50,103 nt of DNA from Saccharothrix sp. ALI-22-I (GCF_001984175.1 NZ_MTQP01000031.1:1-50103), one strand, 5' to 3'; numbered from the stretch's first letter, positions 32,077 to 41,147 are shown. The notes: generated by a model from the letters alone, not told the origin. Numbers and translations: made by a program.

Positions 32077-32736
32077 TCACCCGACGGTGTTCACCTCCCG
32101 CACGGGAAGGGCGCGCAGGACGGTCTCGGTCATGGGGGTGACCGCGCACCGCCCGGCCGCGTAGGTCAGCGCGAGCCGGTGGTGGTCGAGGGAGAAATCG
32201 GCGACCGCGTCGGCCACCAGGAACGTCTCGATGTCGTTGCTGTACGCGTCCACCGCGGTCATCAGCACACCGACGTGGGCGAACACACCGCACACGATCA
32301 GCTGGTCACGACCGTTGCGGCGCAGCACGTCCAGCAGGTCGGACTTGTGGAACGCGCTGTAGCGCCACTTGGTGAACACGTGGTCGTGCTCGGCGGGCTC
32401 CAGGCCCGCCACCACCTGCCGGTGTTCGGGGGAGAGCGTCATGCCCGGACCCCAGAAGTCCTTCAACAGCCCGCGCTGCTCGTCGGTCATGCCGCCGGGC
32501 TGGGCGGTGTACGCGACCGGGATGCCCAGCGCCGCGCAACGGTCGCGCAGAGACCGGATGTTGGCCACCAGCTCCACGACCGGCGACAGACCGGCCGGGA
32601 ACGGCGCCAGGAAGTACCGCTGCATGTCGTGGATCAACAGCACCGCCCGGTCGGCGTCGACCGTCCACTTCGCGGTGTTGGCGGGCAGTTCGTCCGCCCC
32701 GGGCATCGGGTAAGGCTCGATCGTCGGGATTGCCAC
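32077..32736 (-). CDS. phzD: PhzD-type isochorismatase (ADIC hydrolase)
   Basis: 219 aa, GTG at 32736 with AGGAGGAG upstream. PhzD removes the pyruvyl group from 2-amino-2-deoxyisochorismate, giving trans-2,3-dihydro-3-hydroxyanthranilate (DHHA). The catalytic residues are present: Asp in [12 protein letters not shown], Lys in [14 protein letters not shown], and the conserved loop [20 protein letters not shown] with [14 protein letters not shown], which matches PhzD more closely than EntB. There is no aryl carrier domain (EntB/DhbB have one), so the product is released free. The gene follows the dehydrogenase by 13 bp in the leftward operon DAHP synthase - dehydrogenase - phzD. Confidence 0.93.
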   Translation of the reverse strand: MAIPTIEPYPMPGADELPANTAKWTVDADRAVLLIHDMQRYFLAPFPAGLSPVVELVANIRSLRDRCAALGIPVAYTAQPGGMTDEQRGLLKDFWGPGMTLSPEHRQVVAGLEPAEHDHVFTKWRYSAFHKSDLLDVLRRNGRDQLIVCGVFAHVGVLMTAVDAYSNDIETFLVADAVADFSLDHHRLALTYAAGRCAVTPMTETVLRALPVREVNTVG

Positions 32737-32749
32737 CGTCTCACTCCTC

Positions 32750-33535
32750 CTAGACGCCGAGAGCGGCGCCGCCGTCGACGAACAGCTCCTGCATGGTGAT
32801 GTGGTTCGCGTTGTCCGACAGCAGGAACAGCACCGAATCGGCCACATCGGACGGTCGGGCGATCTTGCCGAGCGGGATGCCGACGCGGAAGTTCGCGGCG
32901 TCACCGGCGATGGCACCCACCGCGGGGTCGGCGGAGCCCGCCAGGGTGCGCAGCATCGCCGTGTCCGTCGAGCCGGGCGAGACGACGTTGCACCTGATCG
33001 AGTACTTGGCCAGTTCCAGCGCGAGCGTCTTGGTGAACGCGATGGCGGCGGCCTTCGACGCGCTGTAAGCCCCCATCCGGGCCCGTGGCACGGCGGCGGC
33101 GTTGGACGCGACCGTGACGATCGCGCCCCCACCCTCGGGCACCATCCGCCGCGCGACCGCGCGGGACACGGTGAACACGCCGGTCGCGTTCACCCCCAGC
33201 GTCGCCGCCCAGTCCTCGTCGCTCAGGTCCAACACCGCTTGCGGGCGCAGCACACCCGCCACGTTGACCAGGAAGTCGATCCGGCCCATCTCCTGGACGA
33301 CCCGGTCCACCACCGCGTCGACCTCCGCGGTGGAGGACACGTCGGCCTTGAAGACCTGGATGCCGCCCAACTGCGAGCGCAGCTCCTCGGCCAGCACTTG
33401 GAGCTTCCCGCCGTCGGTGTCGATCGCCGCCACGAGCGCGCCGTGCTCCACCAACGCGGTCGTGACGGCCGCCCCGATGCCGCCGGCCGCGCCGGTGACC
33501 ACCGCGATCCTGCCCTCGATCCCCGCCAGTTCCAT
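32750..33535 (-). CDS. DhbA/EntA-like dehydrogenase (DHHA to 3-hydroxyanthranilate)
   Basis: 261 aa short-chain dehydrogenase. It shows the NAD-binding [16 protein letters not shown], catalytic Ser in [19 protein letters not shown] (Tyr-x3-Lys) and the C-terminal [23 protein letters not shown], as in 2,3-dihydro-2,3-dihydroxybenzoate dehydrogenases. In this operon, next to PhzE and PhzD rather than isochorismate synthase, the substrate should be DHHA and the product 3-hydroxyanthranilate; the same route is used in benzoxazole and related clusters. It is read between the DAHP synthase gene (51 bp upstream) and phzD (13 bp downstream). A hydroxybenzoate role is the alternative, but no isochorismate synthase is present. 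Confidence 0.88.
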   Translation of the reverse strand: MELAGIEGRIAVVTGAAGGIGAAVTTALVEHGALVAAIDTDGGKLQVLAEELRSQLGGIQVFKADVSSTAEVDAVVDRVVQEMGRIDFLVNVAGVLRPQAVLDLSDEDWAATLGVNATGVFTVSRAVARRMVPEGGGAIVTVASNAAAVPRARMGAYSASKAAAIAFTKTLALELAKYSIRCNVVSPGSTDTAMLRTLAGSADPAVGAIAGDAANFRVGIPLGKIARPSDVADSVLFLLSDNANHITMQELFVDGGAALGV

Positions 33536-33586
33536 CCCTGCTCCTCCTCGTCCAGCCTGTCCGGTCCCGGACCTCGGTTGCCGACC

Positions 33587-34813
33587 TCAGTTGCCGGACG
33601 TCAGTTGCCCGACAGCGCTCCACGCCTCCACGACCGACAGCGCCTGGCCCGGGTTCAACCGCGGGTCGCAGAACGACCGGTAGTCCGGTGTGCCGGGGAT
33701 GCCGACCCGGTCGAGGTCCCGGACATCGGCCACGCACTCCGCGACCGGGTCCGGTGTGGTCTCCAGGTGCAGCCCACCGGGGTGGGCGCCCTCGGCTCGA
33801 ACGGCCTCCCGGAAGTGCCGGACCTCCCGCAGCACGGTCTCCACGAGCCGGGTCTTCTGCCCGCCGGGCGCGGTCGTCGTGTTCGCGTGCATCGGGTCGC
33901 ACAGCCAGACCACCGGGTGCCCGGCCGCCCGCACCGCCGCCACCAGCGGCGGCAGTCGGTCCGCGACCAGGTCGGCGCCGAGCCGGGTGATCAGCGTGAG
34001 CCTGCCGGGGGAGCGGTCCGGGTCGAGCACCCGGCACAACGCGAGCAGTTCGTCCACAGTGGTCGTCGGGCCGACCTTGCAGGCCACCGGGTTGTCCACC
34101 GCGGCCAGCAGCCGGACGTGCGCGCCGTCGACCTGCCTGGTCCGGTCGCCGATCCACGGCCAGTGCGTCGAGGTCAGCACAGCCGGACCGGCGTCGGTGC
34201 GGCGCACGAGCGGCAGTTCGTAGTCGAGCAGCAGCGCCTCGTGGCTCGTCCACACCTCGCGGTCGGCGGCATGCAGGTACGCTACGGCGCGCGCCGCGGC
34301 CTGGTAGCAGCTGACCAGCCTCAGCGGATCGGCCCGGCGCAGCAGCGGGTCGGGCTGAGGGCTGTTCACCAGGTGGCCCCGGAACGCGGGTAGCTCCACC
34401 CCGTCGCACACTTCGGTGGCCCGGGACCGGGGTTTGGCGAACTGCCCGGCCAGCCGGCCCACCCGCACCACGGGCAGGTCCGGGCGCATCGCTCCGGCCA
34501 GCACGTCGAACAGGTCGAGCTTGCGGTCCAGCACGTCGGGCGCGCAGTCGGCCGGGTCCTCGGCGCAGTCACCCGCTTGCAGGACCTGGCGTTCACCGCG
34601 CGCCACGTCGGCCAGCAACGCCCGCAGTGACCGGACCTCCTCCCAGCCGACGAGCGCCGGTGCGAGGGTGAGTTCTCGGCGCATGCGGTGCAGCAGCCAG
34701 CCGTCCCACGCCGGCTGTTGCGCGGCGGGCAGCGACCTCCAGTAGCGCACCTCGTCCTCGGTCAGGCTCCGGTGGGAGCGGTCGTGGTCGGTCAGGCCAG
34801 GATCAGCGAGCAC
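33587..34813 (-). CDS. phzC: Class II DAHP synthase (PhzC type)
   Basis: 408 aa from the GTG at 34813, with GGAGGAG five bases upstream; the ATG at 34846 has no such site. Type II (plant-type) 3-deoxy-D-arabino-heptulosonate 7-phosphate synthase, the first shikimate step. Hallmarks: VLQAGDCAEDP, VRVGRLAGQFAKPRS, FRGHLVNS, CKVGPTTT, LITRLGADLV, WLCDPMHANT and the metal-binding C-terminal FCDPRLNPGQAL. It is shorter than housekeeping class II enzymes (about 450-460 aa), like PhzC, which lacks feedback elements and raises chorismate supply for secondary metabolism. It heads the leftward 3-hydroxyanthranilate operon, divergent from the PhzE-type gene. Confidence 0.92.
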   Translation of the reverse strand: MLADPGLTDHDRSHRSLTEDEVRYWRSLPAAQQPAWDGWLLHRMRRELTLAPALVGWEEVRSLRALLADVARGERQVLQAGDCAEDPADCAPDVLDRKLDLFDVLAGAMRPDLPVVRVGRLAGQFAKPRSRATEVCDGVELPAFRGHLVNSPQPDPLLRRADPLRLVSCYQAAARAVAYLHAADREVWTSHEALLLDYELPLVRRTDAGPAVLTSTHWPWIGDRTRQVDGAHVRLLAAVDNPVACKVGPTTTVDELLALCRVLDPDRSPGRLTLITRLGADLVADRLPPLVAAVRAAGHPVVWLCDPMHANTTTAPGGQKTRLVETVLREVRHFREAVRAEGAHPGGLHLETTPDPVAECVADVRDLDRVGIPGTPDYRSFCDPRLNPGQALSVVEAWSAVGQLTSGN

Positions 34814-35052
34814 CGTGCTCCTCCGATTGATCGCCGTGCATTTCACCGGCAGTGCCGAACGTATCCGGGAATCGCCGGAATTTGACTACTAACTCGGGTA
34901 GTCGGTCGTTGGTATCCGCTCCTACGAGTGCGTAGTAGACGTGACCATGGTGGGTAGTTTCACTGTCGGTGGCGGCGCAATACGGTCGGTCCAGAAGCTT
35001 TCCGCAGGTTTTCGGCTGTTTCTGCCCGCTCCGCCTTCGGAAGGGGATAACG
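34814..35052. promoter_or_regulatory. Divergent phzC/phzE promoter region with CTAC/GTAG inverted repeats
   Basis: Two inverted repeats lie here: gactac (34884-34889) with gtagtc (34898-34903), eight bases apart, and ctac (34922-34925) with gtag (34932-34935), six bases apart. A further gggtagt occurs near 34952. The GTAGT half-site recalls BlaI-type operators and would also suit a TetR dimer. Both divergent transcripts of the 3-hydroxyanthranilate genes must start in this region. Confidence 0.5.
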
Positions 35053-36978
35053 ATGAATCCCGTGGATGTGGACCGCCTTTTTCACGGCGCCGCGGACGCG
35101 TTCGCACTGCTGCACCGCCCGGTCACCACCGGCGCGGACGTGGTGGAACTCCTGGTCGGCAACCCGGTCGCGGTGGACCGGTTGGTGGACCTGCCCCTGC
35201 CCCCCGCCGGTGATCTTCCCGAAGGCGGGCGACCAGTGCACGACCTGCTCACTCTCGTCCCGTTCCGGCAGATCGCCGAACGCGGGTTCGCGCACCGGGA
35301 CGACGGGGCGCCGCTGCTCGCGCTGGAGGTCACCGGCCAGGCCGAGATGGCGTTCACCGCGGTGGTGGAGCGGCTGCCCGACGAGCCGATCGAGATCCGT
35401 GACGGCGCATTCGACGTGGACGACGACAACTACGCCGCCATCGTGGAAAAAGTCCTCGCCGAGGAGATCGGTTGGGGCGCGGGGGCCAACTTCGTCATCA
35501 AACGGTCGTTCACCGCCGAGTTGGTCGACTACACCCCGCGACACGCGTTGAGCGTGTTCCGCCGACTGCTCCTGGGCGAAACCGGCGCATATTGGACATT
35601 TCTGGTCTGCGTCGGCGGCCGGGTGTTCATCGGCGCGACACCGGAACGACACGTGTCGAGCCGCGCCGGGACCGTGACGATGAACCCGATCAGCGGCACC
35701 TACCGCTACCCGGCGGACGGCCCGTCGCTGCCGGAGCTGTTGTCGTTCCTAGCCGACCCCAAGGAGACCGACGAGCTGTACATGGTGGTGGACGAGGAGC
35801 TGAAGATGATGGGCGGTGTCTGCGACGGCGGTGTTCGGGTCCACGGGCCGTACCTGAAGGAGATGGCACGGCTCGCGCACACCGAGTACCTGCTGGAGGG
35901 ACACACGACCCGGGACGTGACCGACGTGCTGCGCGAGACGATGTTCGCGCCCACGGTCACCGGTAGCCCGCTGGAGAACGCCTGCCGGGTGATCAGCCGG
36001 TACGAGCCGCGCGGCCGGGGCTACTACAGCGGCGTCGTGGCGTTGATCGGCCGGGACGCGCACGGCGCCCGCACCCTGGATTCCGCGATCGTCATCCGCA
36101 CCGCCGAGGTCGACGCGGACGGGCGGTTGGACATCGGCGTCGGCGCCACCCTGGTCCGCCACTCCGACCCGCGGTCCGAAGTCGCCGAGACGACCGCCAA
36201 AGCCGCAGGACTGCTCGCCGCCATCCGCGGTGACCAGCCGGTGAAACCCGTCGAGCACGTGGCGCGGGCCGGCTTCGCCGACCACCCGGACGTCCTGGCC
36301 GCACTCCACCGGCGCAACGCCACGTTGGCGTCGTTCTGGTTCGCCCCGCTCGACCGCAGGATCGAACCCGTGCCGGCACTGCTGGGGCGGAAGATCCTGG
36401 TGATCGACGCCGAGGACACGTTCACCGCGATGCTCGCCCTCCAACTCCGCTCACTGGGTCCGGAGATCACCGTCCGGAGGTTCGACGAGCCGTTGGACCT
36501 CGAAGGCTACGACGTCGTGCTGGTCGGTCCCGGCCCCGGAGACCCGCGTGACGACGACTCCGCCAAGATCGCCGCCATGCGGCACGTCACCGGGCGGCTG
36601 CTCGACGAGCGTCGGCCGTTCCTGTCCGTCTGCCTGGGGCACCAGGTGCTCAGCGGGCTGCTGGGATTCTCCTTGATGCGCAAGGACCTGCCGAACCAGG
36701 GCATGCAGCGCGGCATCGACCTGTTCGGCCGTCCGGTGACCGCCGGGTTCTACAACACCTTCGCCGTGCGATCGGCCGCCGACGCCGTCGAATGCCCGGG
36801 CGTGCCGGGTCTCGTGCGGGTGAGCCGTGATCCGGACACCGGTGAGGTGCACGCCCTGCGTGGTCCCTGGTTCGCCTCGGTGCAGTTCCACGCCGAGTCG
36901 GTGCTGACCGAGCACGGGCCGATGATCCTCGGTGACATGCTCACCGCAGTCCTCGCGGACACCCCGGTGGCCCGCTGA
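35053..36978 (+). CDS. phzE: PhzE-type ADIC synthase (chorismate aminase + amidotransferase)
   Basis: 641 aa, ATG at 35053 with AAGGGG upstream. A fused anthranilate-synthase-like enzyme. Residues about 1-420 are the chorismate-binding (MST) domain: FVCVGGRVFIGATPERHVS, TMNPISGTYRYP, DELYMVVDEELKMM, MFAPTVTGSPLENA, RGRGYYSGVVALIG. Residues about 445-635 are the class I glutamine amidotransferase: VLVGPGPGDPRDDD, nucleophile in SVCLGHQVLSGLLG, His-Glu in SVQFHAESVLTEHG. PhzE stops at 2-amino-2-deoxyisochorismate without pyruvate loss, and the PhzD gene next door fits that product rather than anthranilate. Its stop codon lies inside the first unit of a 14-bp tandem repeat that separates it from the flavin hydroxylase gene. 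Confidence 0.92.
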   Translation: MNPVDVDRLFHGAADAFALLHRPVTTGADVVELLVGNPVAVDRLVDLPLPPAGDLPEGGRPVHDLLTLVPFRQIAERGFAHRDDGAPLLALEVTGQAEMAFTAVVERLPDEPIEIRDGAFDVDDDNYAAIVEKVLAEEIGWGAGANFVIKRSFTAELVDYTPRHALSVFRRLLLGETGAYWTFLVCVGGRVFIGATPERHVSSRAGTVTMNPISGTYRYPADGPSLPELLSFLADPKETDELYMVVDEELKMMGGVCDGGVRVHGPYLKEMARLAHTEYLLEGHTTRDVTDVLRETMFAPTVTGSPLENACRVISRYEPRGRGYYSGVVALIGRDAHGARTLDSAIVIRTAEVDADGRLDIGVGATLVRHSDPRSEVAETTAKAAGLLAAIRGDQPVKPVEHVARAGFADHPDVLAALHRRNATLASFWFAPLDRRIEPVPALLGRKILVIDAEDTFTAMLALQLRSLGPEITVRRFDEPLDLEGYDVVLVGPGPGDPRDDDSAKIAAMRHVTGRLLDERRPFLSVCLGHQVLSGLLGFSLMRKDLPNQGMQRGIDLFGRPVTAGFYNTFAVRSAADAVECPGVPGLVRVSRDPDTGEVHALRGPWFASVQFHAESVLTEHGPMILGDMLTAVLADTPVAR

Positions 36979-37085
36979 CCCACGAGCGCTGACCCACGAG
37001 CGCTGACCCACGAGCGCTGACCCACGAGCGCTGACCCACGAGCGCTGACCCACGAGCGCTGACCCACGAGCGCCGACCCACGAGC
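36974..37085. repeat. Eight-copy 14-bp tandem repeat
   Basis: The unit gctgacccacgagc occurs seven times exactly (36974-37071), then once as gccgacccacgagc (37072-37085), followed by a decayed ninth copy to about 37099. The phzE stop codon (36976-36978) lies in the first unit. Because 14 is not a multiple of three and each exact unit carries tga, the block puts stop codons in all three forward frames. On the minus strand it stays open and would encode a 14-residue repeat, but nothing suggests that is expressed. Confidence 0.95.
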
Positions 37086-37127
37086 GCCGGCCATGAGCGT
37101 CGAGACGAAAGGAATGGCGACATCCCG

Positions 37128-38315
37128 ATGACGACAGTGCTGATCGCAGGCGGAGGGATCGGCGGCGTCGCGGCCGCCCTCGGCGTGGCCCAGGCGGGTC
37201 ACCACGCCGTCGTGCTCGAACGCAACGCGCAGTTCACCGAACTGGGCGCGGGCATCCAGTTGGGCCCCAACGCGTTCCGCGCCCTGGACCGGCTGGGCGT
37301 GATGGAAGGCGTGCACCAAGGCGCGGTCTTCGTCGACGCGCTCACGCTCATGGACGGCGTCACCGGTGAGCGCATCACCCACCTACCGCTCACCGGGGAG
37401 TTCCGCGCGCGCTATGGCTACCCGTATGCCGTCGTGCACCGCGTGGACCTCTACACGGCCCTGCTGGACGCCTGCCGCGCGTACGAGACGATCGACCTGC
37501 GCACCGACTCCGCCGTGGTGCGGTACCAGTTCGACGGCGACGAGGTCCTGGTCGAACTGGTGTCCGGCGAGATCGTGCGGGGTGACGCGCTGATCGGCGC
37601 CGACGGCATCCGCTCCACCGTCCGGGCCCAGCTCCTCGCCGACGGGGAGCCCCGCGTGTCCGGGCACACGATCTACCGGTCGGTCATTCCGATCGAGTCG
37701 GTGCCCGACGAGATGAGGTGGAACTCGGTCACCCTCTGGGCCGCGCCGAAACGCCACGTCGTGCACTACCCGATCGCGGGCGGGAAGTTCCTCAACCTCG
37801 CAGCCACCGTGGACAACGCGGCGACCGAGGTCGTCACCGGCCGCCCTGTCGATCGCGATCTCGTGCTCGACACCTTCGCCTCCATGGCGGCCACCACGCG
37901 GGCGTTCATCGACCTGGGCCGGGACTGGCGCACGTGGGTCCTGTGCGACCGGGACCCGGTGCGCCGCTGGACCGACCGGCGGGTCGTGCTGCTCGGCGAC
38001 GCCGCCCACCCGATGCTCCAGTACGCCGCGCAAGGCGCCTGCATGGCACTGGAGGACGCGGTGAGCCTCCGTGATCTGCTGGAGCCGGGAGAGGTCGACT
38101 TCCCGCTGGTCTTCGAGCGGTTCAACGACCTGCGCGCCGACCGCACGGGATGGGTCCAGCAGGTTTCCCGTGCGATCGGCGAGCAGGTCTACCACCCGGA
38201 CGGCGCGGAGGCCCGGGAGCGCAACACGTCACTGGGGGCGCACACCGTCACGCGGCTGTTCGAACTGGTCGACGAGCTCTACCAGGAGCCGGTGCCCTCG
38301 ATGCCCCTGGCCTAG
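37128..38315 (+). CDS. FAD-dependent aromatic hydroxylase (3-hydroxybenzoate 6-/salicylate hydroxylase type)
   Basis: 395 aa, ATG at 37128. Class A flavoprotein monooxygenase: dinucleotide-binding VLIAGGGIGGVAAALGVAQA ending VVLER, the NAD(P)H/FAD DG motif GADGIRSTVRAQL, and the second FAD motif LLGDAAHPMLQYAAQGACMA. The best family fit is the 3-hydroxybenzoate 6-hydroxylase and salicylate hydroxylase group (GAGIQLGPNAFRALDRLG; YPYAVVHRVDLYTALL). The cluster supplies two such aromatic acids, a salicylate-type polyketide and 3-hydroxyanthranilate, so ring hydroxylation or oxidative decarboxylation of either is likely. It follows phzE across the tandem repeat and ends 4 bp from the convergent MMPL gene. 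Confidence 0.88.
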   Translation: MTTVLIAGGGIGGVAAALGVAQAGHHAVVLERNAQFTELGAGIQLGPNAFRALDRLGVMEGVHQGAVFVDALTLMDGVTGERITHLPLTGEFRARYGYPYAVVHRVDLYTALLDACRAYETIDLRTDSAVVRYQFDGDEVLVELVSGEIVRGDALIGADGIRSTVRAQLLADGEPRVSGHTIYRSVIPIESVPDEMRWNSVTLWAAPKRHVVHYPIAGGKFLNLAATVDNAATEVVTGRPVDRDLVLDTFASMAATTRAFIDLGRDWRTWVLCDRDPVRRWTDRRVVLLGDAAHPMLQYAAQGACMALEDAVSLRDLLEPGEVDFPLVFERFNDLRADRTGWVQQVSRAIGEQVYHPDGAEARERNTSLGAHTVTRLFELVDELYQEPVPSMPLA

Positions 38316-38319
38316 AGGA

Positions 38320-40500
38320 TCACTCGCGCAGCCCCAGGCGGTCGTGCAGGGCCGCCAGGGGCTTGGGCGCCCACCAGTTCGCCTTGCCCGCCAGCTTCAT
38401 GAACGCCGGCGCGAGCACACCCCGGATCAACCAGGCGTCCACGAGCACGGCCAACGCCATCGTCACGCCGAGGAGCTTCAACAACGACACACCGGACGTG
38501 GCCAGCACCGCCAGCACCGCCGCGATCACCAGCGCCGCCGCGGTGAACACCCGCCCGGTCCGCTGGAGTCCCTGCGCCACCGCGTGCGTGTTGTCACCGG
38601 TGGCCAGGTACTCCTCGCGGATTCGCGACAGCAGGAACACCTCGTAGTCCATGGACAACCCGAACGCGATGCAGAACACCAGCACCGGGATCGTGGTCTC
38701 CAGGTAGCCCGTCGAGGTGAAGTCGCCGACCAACCAGCTCAGGTGCCCCTGCTGGAAGATGTAGACCGCCGCGCCGAAGCTCGCGCTGAGGCTGATCAGG
38801 TTGAGCACCAGCGCCTTCAACGGCACCAGCAGGCCACCGGTGAACAGGAACAGCAGCACGAACGTGGACAACCCGATCAGCCCGAACGCCCACGGCAACC
38901 GTTCCGACAGCACGTCCTTGGTGTCCACCAGCACCGCGCTCGGCCCCGCCACCCGCAATCGCGGGTCGAGGGCGCGCACGGACTGGGCGAGGTCCTGGGA
39001 CGCCTCGGAGTACGGCCCTTCGGCCGGCCACACGCGCAGCCACGCCGACCCGCCGTCCACCATCGCCGCCGACGCGGGCGACGCGGGCTGGACGAGTTCA
39101 CCATCGCGGTGGACGCCGGTCGGACCTTCCACCGACTCCGCGCCCGGCAGCCGGGAGATCCGCTCGGCCAGTTCACCCGCGGCGGCCTGGTCACCCGTGT
39201 CGACCAGCACCGGCATGGAGTCGCCGATCGAGCGGTCGAAGTCCTCGGTGATCCCGTCGGCCGTGCTGTGGCTGGGTGAGCTCTCGGGGAGCACCCGGTG
39301 GTCGGCCATGCCGAACTTCACGTCCAGGAACGGCAGCGCGGCCACCGCGAGCAGCAACAGCACCGGCAGCGCGGCGAGCACCGGCCGCCGCATGACGGCG
39401 TGGGCGACCCGACCCCACCACTGCCCCTCGGGCTTGGGCGGCTTCTTGCGGGCCCGGCCGAGCACCTGCTTGCCCAGCACGGCCAGCACGGCGGGCAGCA
39501 CGGTCACCGAACTGACCGCGGCCACCACGACCACCGAGATCGCCGCGTAGGCCAACGACCGCAGGAAGAACATGGGGAAGATCAGCAACGCGCTCAACGA
39601 CAACGCCACCGTGATCGCCGAGAAGATCACCGTGCGGCCCGCTGTCACCACGCTCGCCACCACCGCGTCGGCGACTTCACGTCCACCGCGCAGTTCCTCC
39701 CGGAACCGGGCGACGATGAACAGGCTGTAGTCCACCGCGAGCCCGAACCCCAGCGCCGTGGTCAGGTTCAACGCGAAGATCGACACATCGGTGACCTCGG
39801 TCAGCACGCTCAGCACGGCGGTCGTCGCGGCCACCGCGAGCAGGCCGACGACCACCGGCAACACCGAGGCCAGCAGGCTGCCGAAGGCCAGGACCAGGAT
39901 CAGCAGGATGATCGGCGCGCCGATCAGCTCCGCCTTGACCAGGTCCCGCTCGCTCTGCTCGGCGATCTCCGCGTTGACCTGCGCACGTCCGGTGACATCG
40001 ACCCGCAGCGGCTGCGCGGAGTCCCGCCACTTCGGCACGACCTCCGCCGTCGCCGCCTGCACCTGTTGCTCGTCGCCCTCCAGCTTCACCAAGATCAGCG
40101 CGCGGGAGCCGTCGGTGGACCGCAGGTCCGGCAGACCGGTGGTGAAGTACGAGGTCACCGACCCGACCCGGGAGTCGCCGCCGATCTCCTCGGTCAACCG
40201 CGCACCGGCCTGCGCCGCCGACGGCTGGTCGATCCCGCCGTCCGCGCTCACCACGAGCACCAGACTCGGTTCCCCGGCGGAGAACCGCTCGGCCAGCAAC
40301 CGGTCCGCCTCGGTCGCGGGGGACGACTCCGGGGTGTAGCCGCCGTTGATGAGCTTGTCCGAGACGGTGCCGCCGAACGCGCCGGCCAACGCCGCGAACA
40401 CCAGCGCCGCCGCCAGCACCCACCACCGGCGGCGCACCGCGACCCGCGCGATACCGCCCAGGACCACCGAACGGCGGTCGGACTTCGACTTCTCCAGCAC
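38320..40500 (-). CDS. MMPL/RND-type exporter
   Basis: 726 aa, GTG at 40500. MMPL layout: one N-terminal helix (WWVLAAALVFAALAGAFGG), a first periplasmic loop (GGYTPESSPATEADRLL), five or six helices with LNLTTALGFGLAVDYSLFIV carrying the GxxxDY proton-relay motif, a second loop (MADHRVLPESSPSHSTADGI) and a second helix set with VLVFCIAFGLSMDYEVFLLS. MMPL proteins in actinomycetes export lipids and polyketide or aromatic natural products, so this is the likely product pump. The start codon shares its G with the last base of the methyltransferase stop codon (TAGTG), so translation is coupled. It is the last gene of the leftward operon. Confidence 0.92.
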   Translation of the reverse strand: MLEKSKSDRRSVVLGGIARVAVRRRWWVLAAALVFAALAGAFGGTVSDKLINGGYTPESSPATEADRLLAERFSAGEPSLVLVVSADGGIDQPSAAQAGARLTEEIGGDSRVGSVTSYFTTGLPDLRSTDGSRALILVKLEGDEQQVQAATAEVVPKWRDSAQPLRVDVTGRAQVNAEIAEQSERDLVKAELIGAPIILLILVLAFGSLLASVLPVVVGLLAVAATTAVLSVLTEVTDVSIFALNLTTALGFGLAVDYSLFIVARFREELRGGREVADAVVASVVTAGRTVIFSAITVALSLSALLIFPMFFLRSLAYAAISVVVVAAVSSVTVLPAVLAVLGKQVLGRARKKPPKPEGQWWGRVAHAVMRRPVLAALPVLLLLAVAALPFLDVKFGMADHRVLPESSPSHSTADGITEDFDRSIGDSMPVLVDTGDQAAAGELAERISRLPGAESVEGPTGVHRDGELVQPASPASAAMVDGGSAWLRVWPAEGPYSEASQDLAQSVRALDPRLRVAGPSAVLVDTKDVLSERLPWAFGLIGLSTFVLLFLFTGGLLVPLKALVLNLISLSASFGAAVYIFQQGHLSWLVGDFTSTGYLETTIPVLVFCIAFGLSMDYEVFLLSRIREEYLATGDNTHAVAQGLQRTGRVFTAAALVIAAVLAVLATSGVSLLKLLGVTMALAVLVDAWLIRGVLAPAFMKLAGKANWWAPKPLAALHDRLGLRE

Positions 40501-41147
40501 TAGCCGGCCTTTCCTTCGAGCGGGCTCGCCACCGCCACGACGAACGGGAACATGACGAACGGGACGTGGGGCGGGTGGAACCGGTCGAGCTCCTTGACCT
40601 CGAAGCCCGCGTCGGCCACGGTGCGCAGCGTCGGCCGGTTCGTGCGGCAGCCGCCGACGAACAGCCGCCAGAACGGCACCGAGGCGTGCTGCGCGAGCCT
40701 GGTGAACCCGCCCGCGCTGGTCTGGATGTGCTCCACGAGCAGCAGCGCGCCGTCCGGCCGCAGCACCCGCCGCAGTTCGGCGGCACTGCGCGCCGGGTCG
40801 TCGACCGAGCAGAGCACCAGTGTGCTGACGATCGTGTCGAACGAGGCGTCCGGGAACGGCAGCCGTTCGGCCGGGGCGTCCACGACCTGTACCGGTACTT
40901 GGGCTTCCGGCACCCGCTGCTCCAGCCGCCGCCGGTACGCGGGGTCGGGCTCGGTGGCGACGACCTCCTCCACATCGCGGTAGCGCAGGAGGTTCATGCC
41001 GGTGCCCGCGCCGATCTCCAGCACGCGACCCCGCGCGTGCCCCAGCGCCAGGTGCCTGGCCTCACCGAGCCAGGTGCGCTCGGCGCCGCGGTTGTAGCGG
41101 TCGTAGACCGAGGCGTAAACGGGGTGGCTACGCACCGACGGGCTCAT
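40500..41147 (-). CDS. Class I SAM-dependent methyltransferase
   Basis: 215 aa. Rossmann-type methyltransferase of the Methyltransf_11/METTL7-like group: motif I VLEIGAGTGMNLLRY, acidic post-I VVATEPDP, motif II region FDTIVSTLVLCSV, and RVLRPDGALLLVEH. Its start lies 20 bp inside the end of the NRPS gene, and its stop touches the MMPL start, so it is co-translated with both. It acts in the cytoplasm; an O-, N- or C-methylation of a cluster intermediate is expected, but the acceptor cannot be told from sequence. It is separate from the methyltransferase domain embedded in the NRPS. Confidence 0.88.
   Translation of the reverse strand: MSPSVRSHPVYASVYDRYNRGAERTWLGEARHLALGHARGRVLEIGAGTGMNLLRYRDVEEVVATEPDPAYRRRLEQRVPEAQVPVQVVDAPAERLPFPDASFDTIVSTLVLCSVDDPARSAAELRRVLRPDGALLLVEHIQTSAGGFTRLAQHASVPFWRLFVGGCRTNRPTLRTVADAGFEVKELDRFHPPHVPFVMFPFVVAVASPLEGKAG

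Noticed and set aside
32077..33535. A catecholate siderophore (2,3-dihydroxybenzoate) route
   Set aside because: The isochorismatase lacks an aryl carrier domain and matches PhzD loops, no isochorismate synthase or DHB-AMP ligase is visible, and no siderophore uptake genes are nearby.
32077..36978. A phenazine biosynthetic cluster
   Set aside because: PhzC, PhzD and PhzE types are present, but no PhzF isomerase, PhzA/B or PhzG oxidase is in the window, and a DhbA-like dehydrogenase points to 3-hydroxyanthranilate instead.
36941..37123. A repeat protein encoded by the minus strand across the 14-bp tandem repeat
   Set aside because: The open frame exists only because the repeat lacks stops on that strand; it has no ribosome binding site and no context as a gene.
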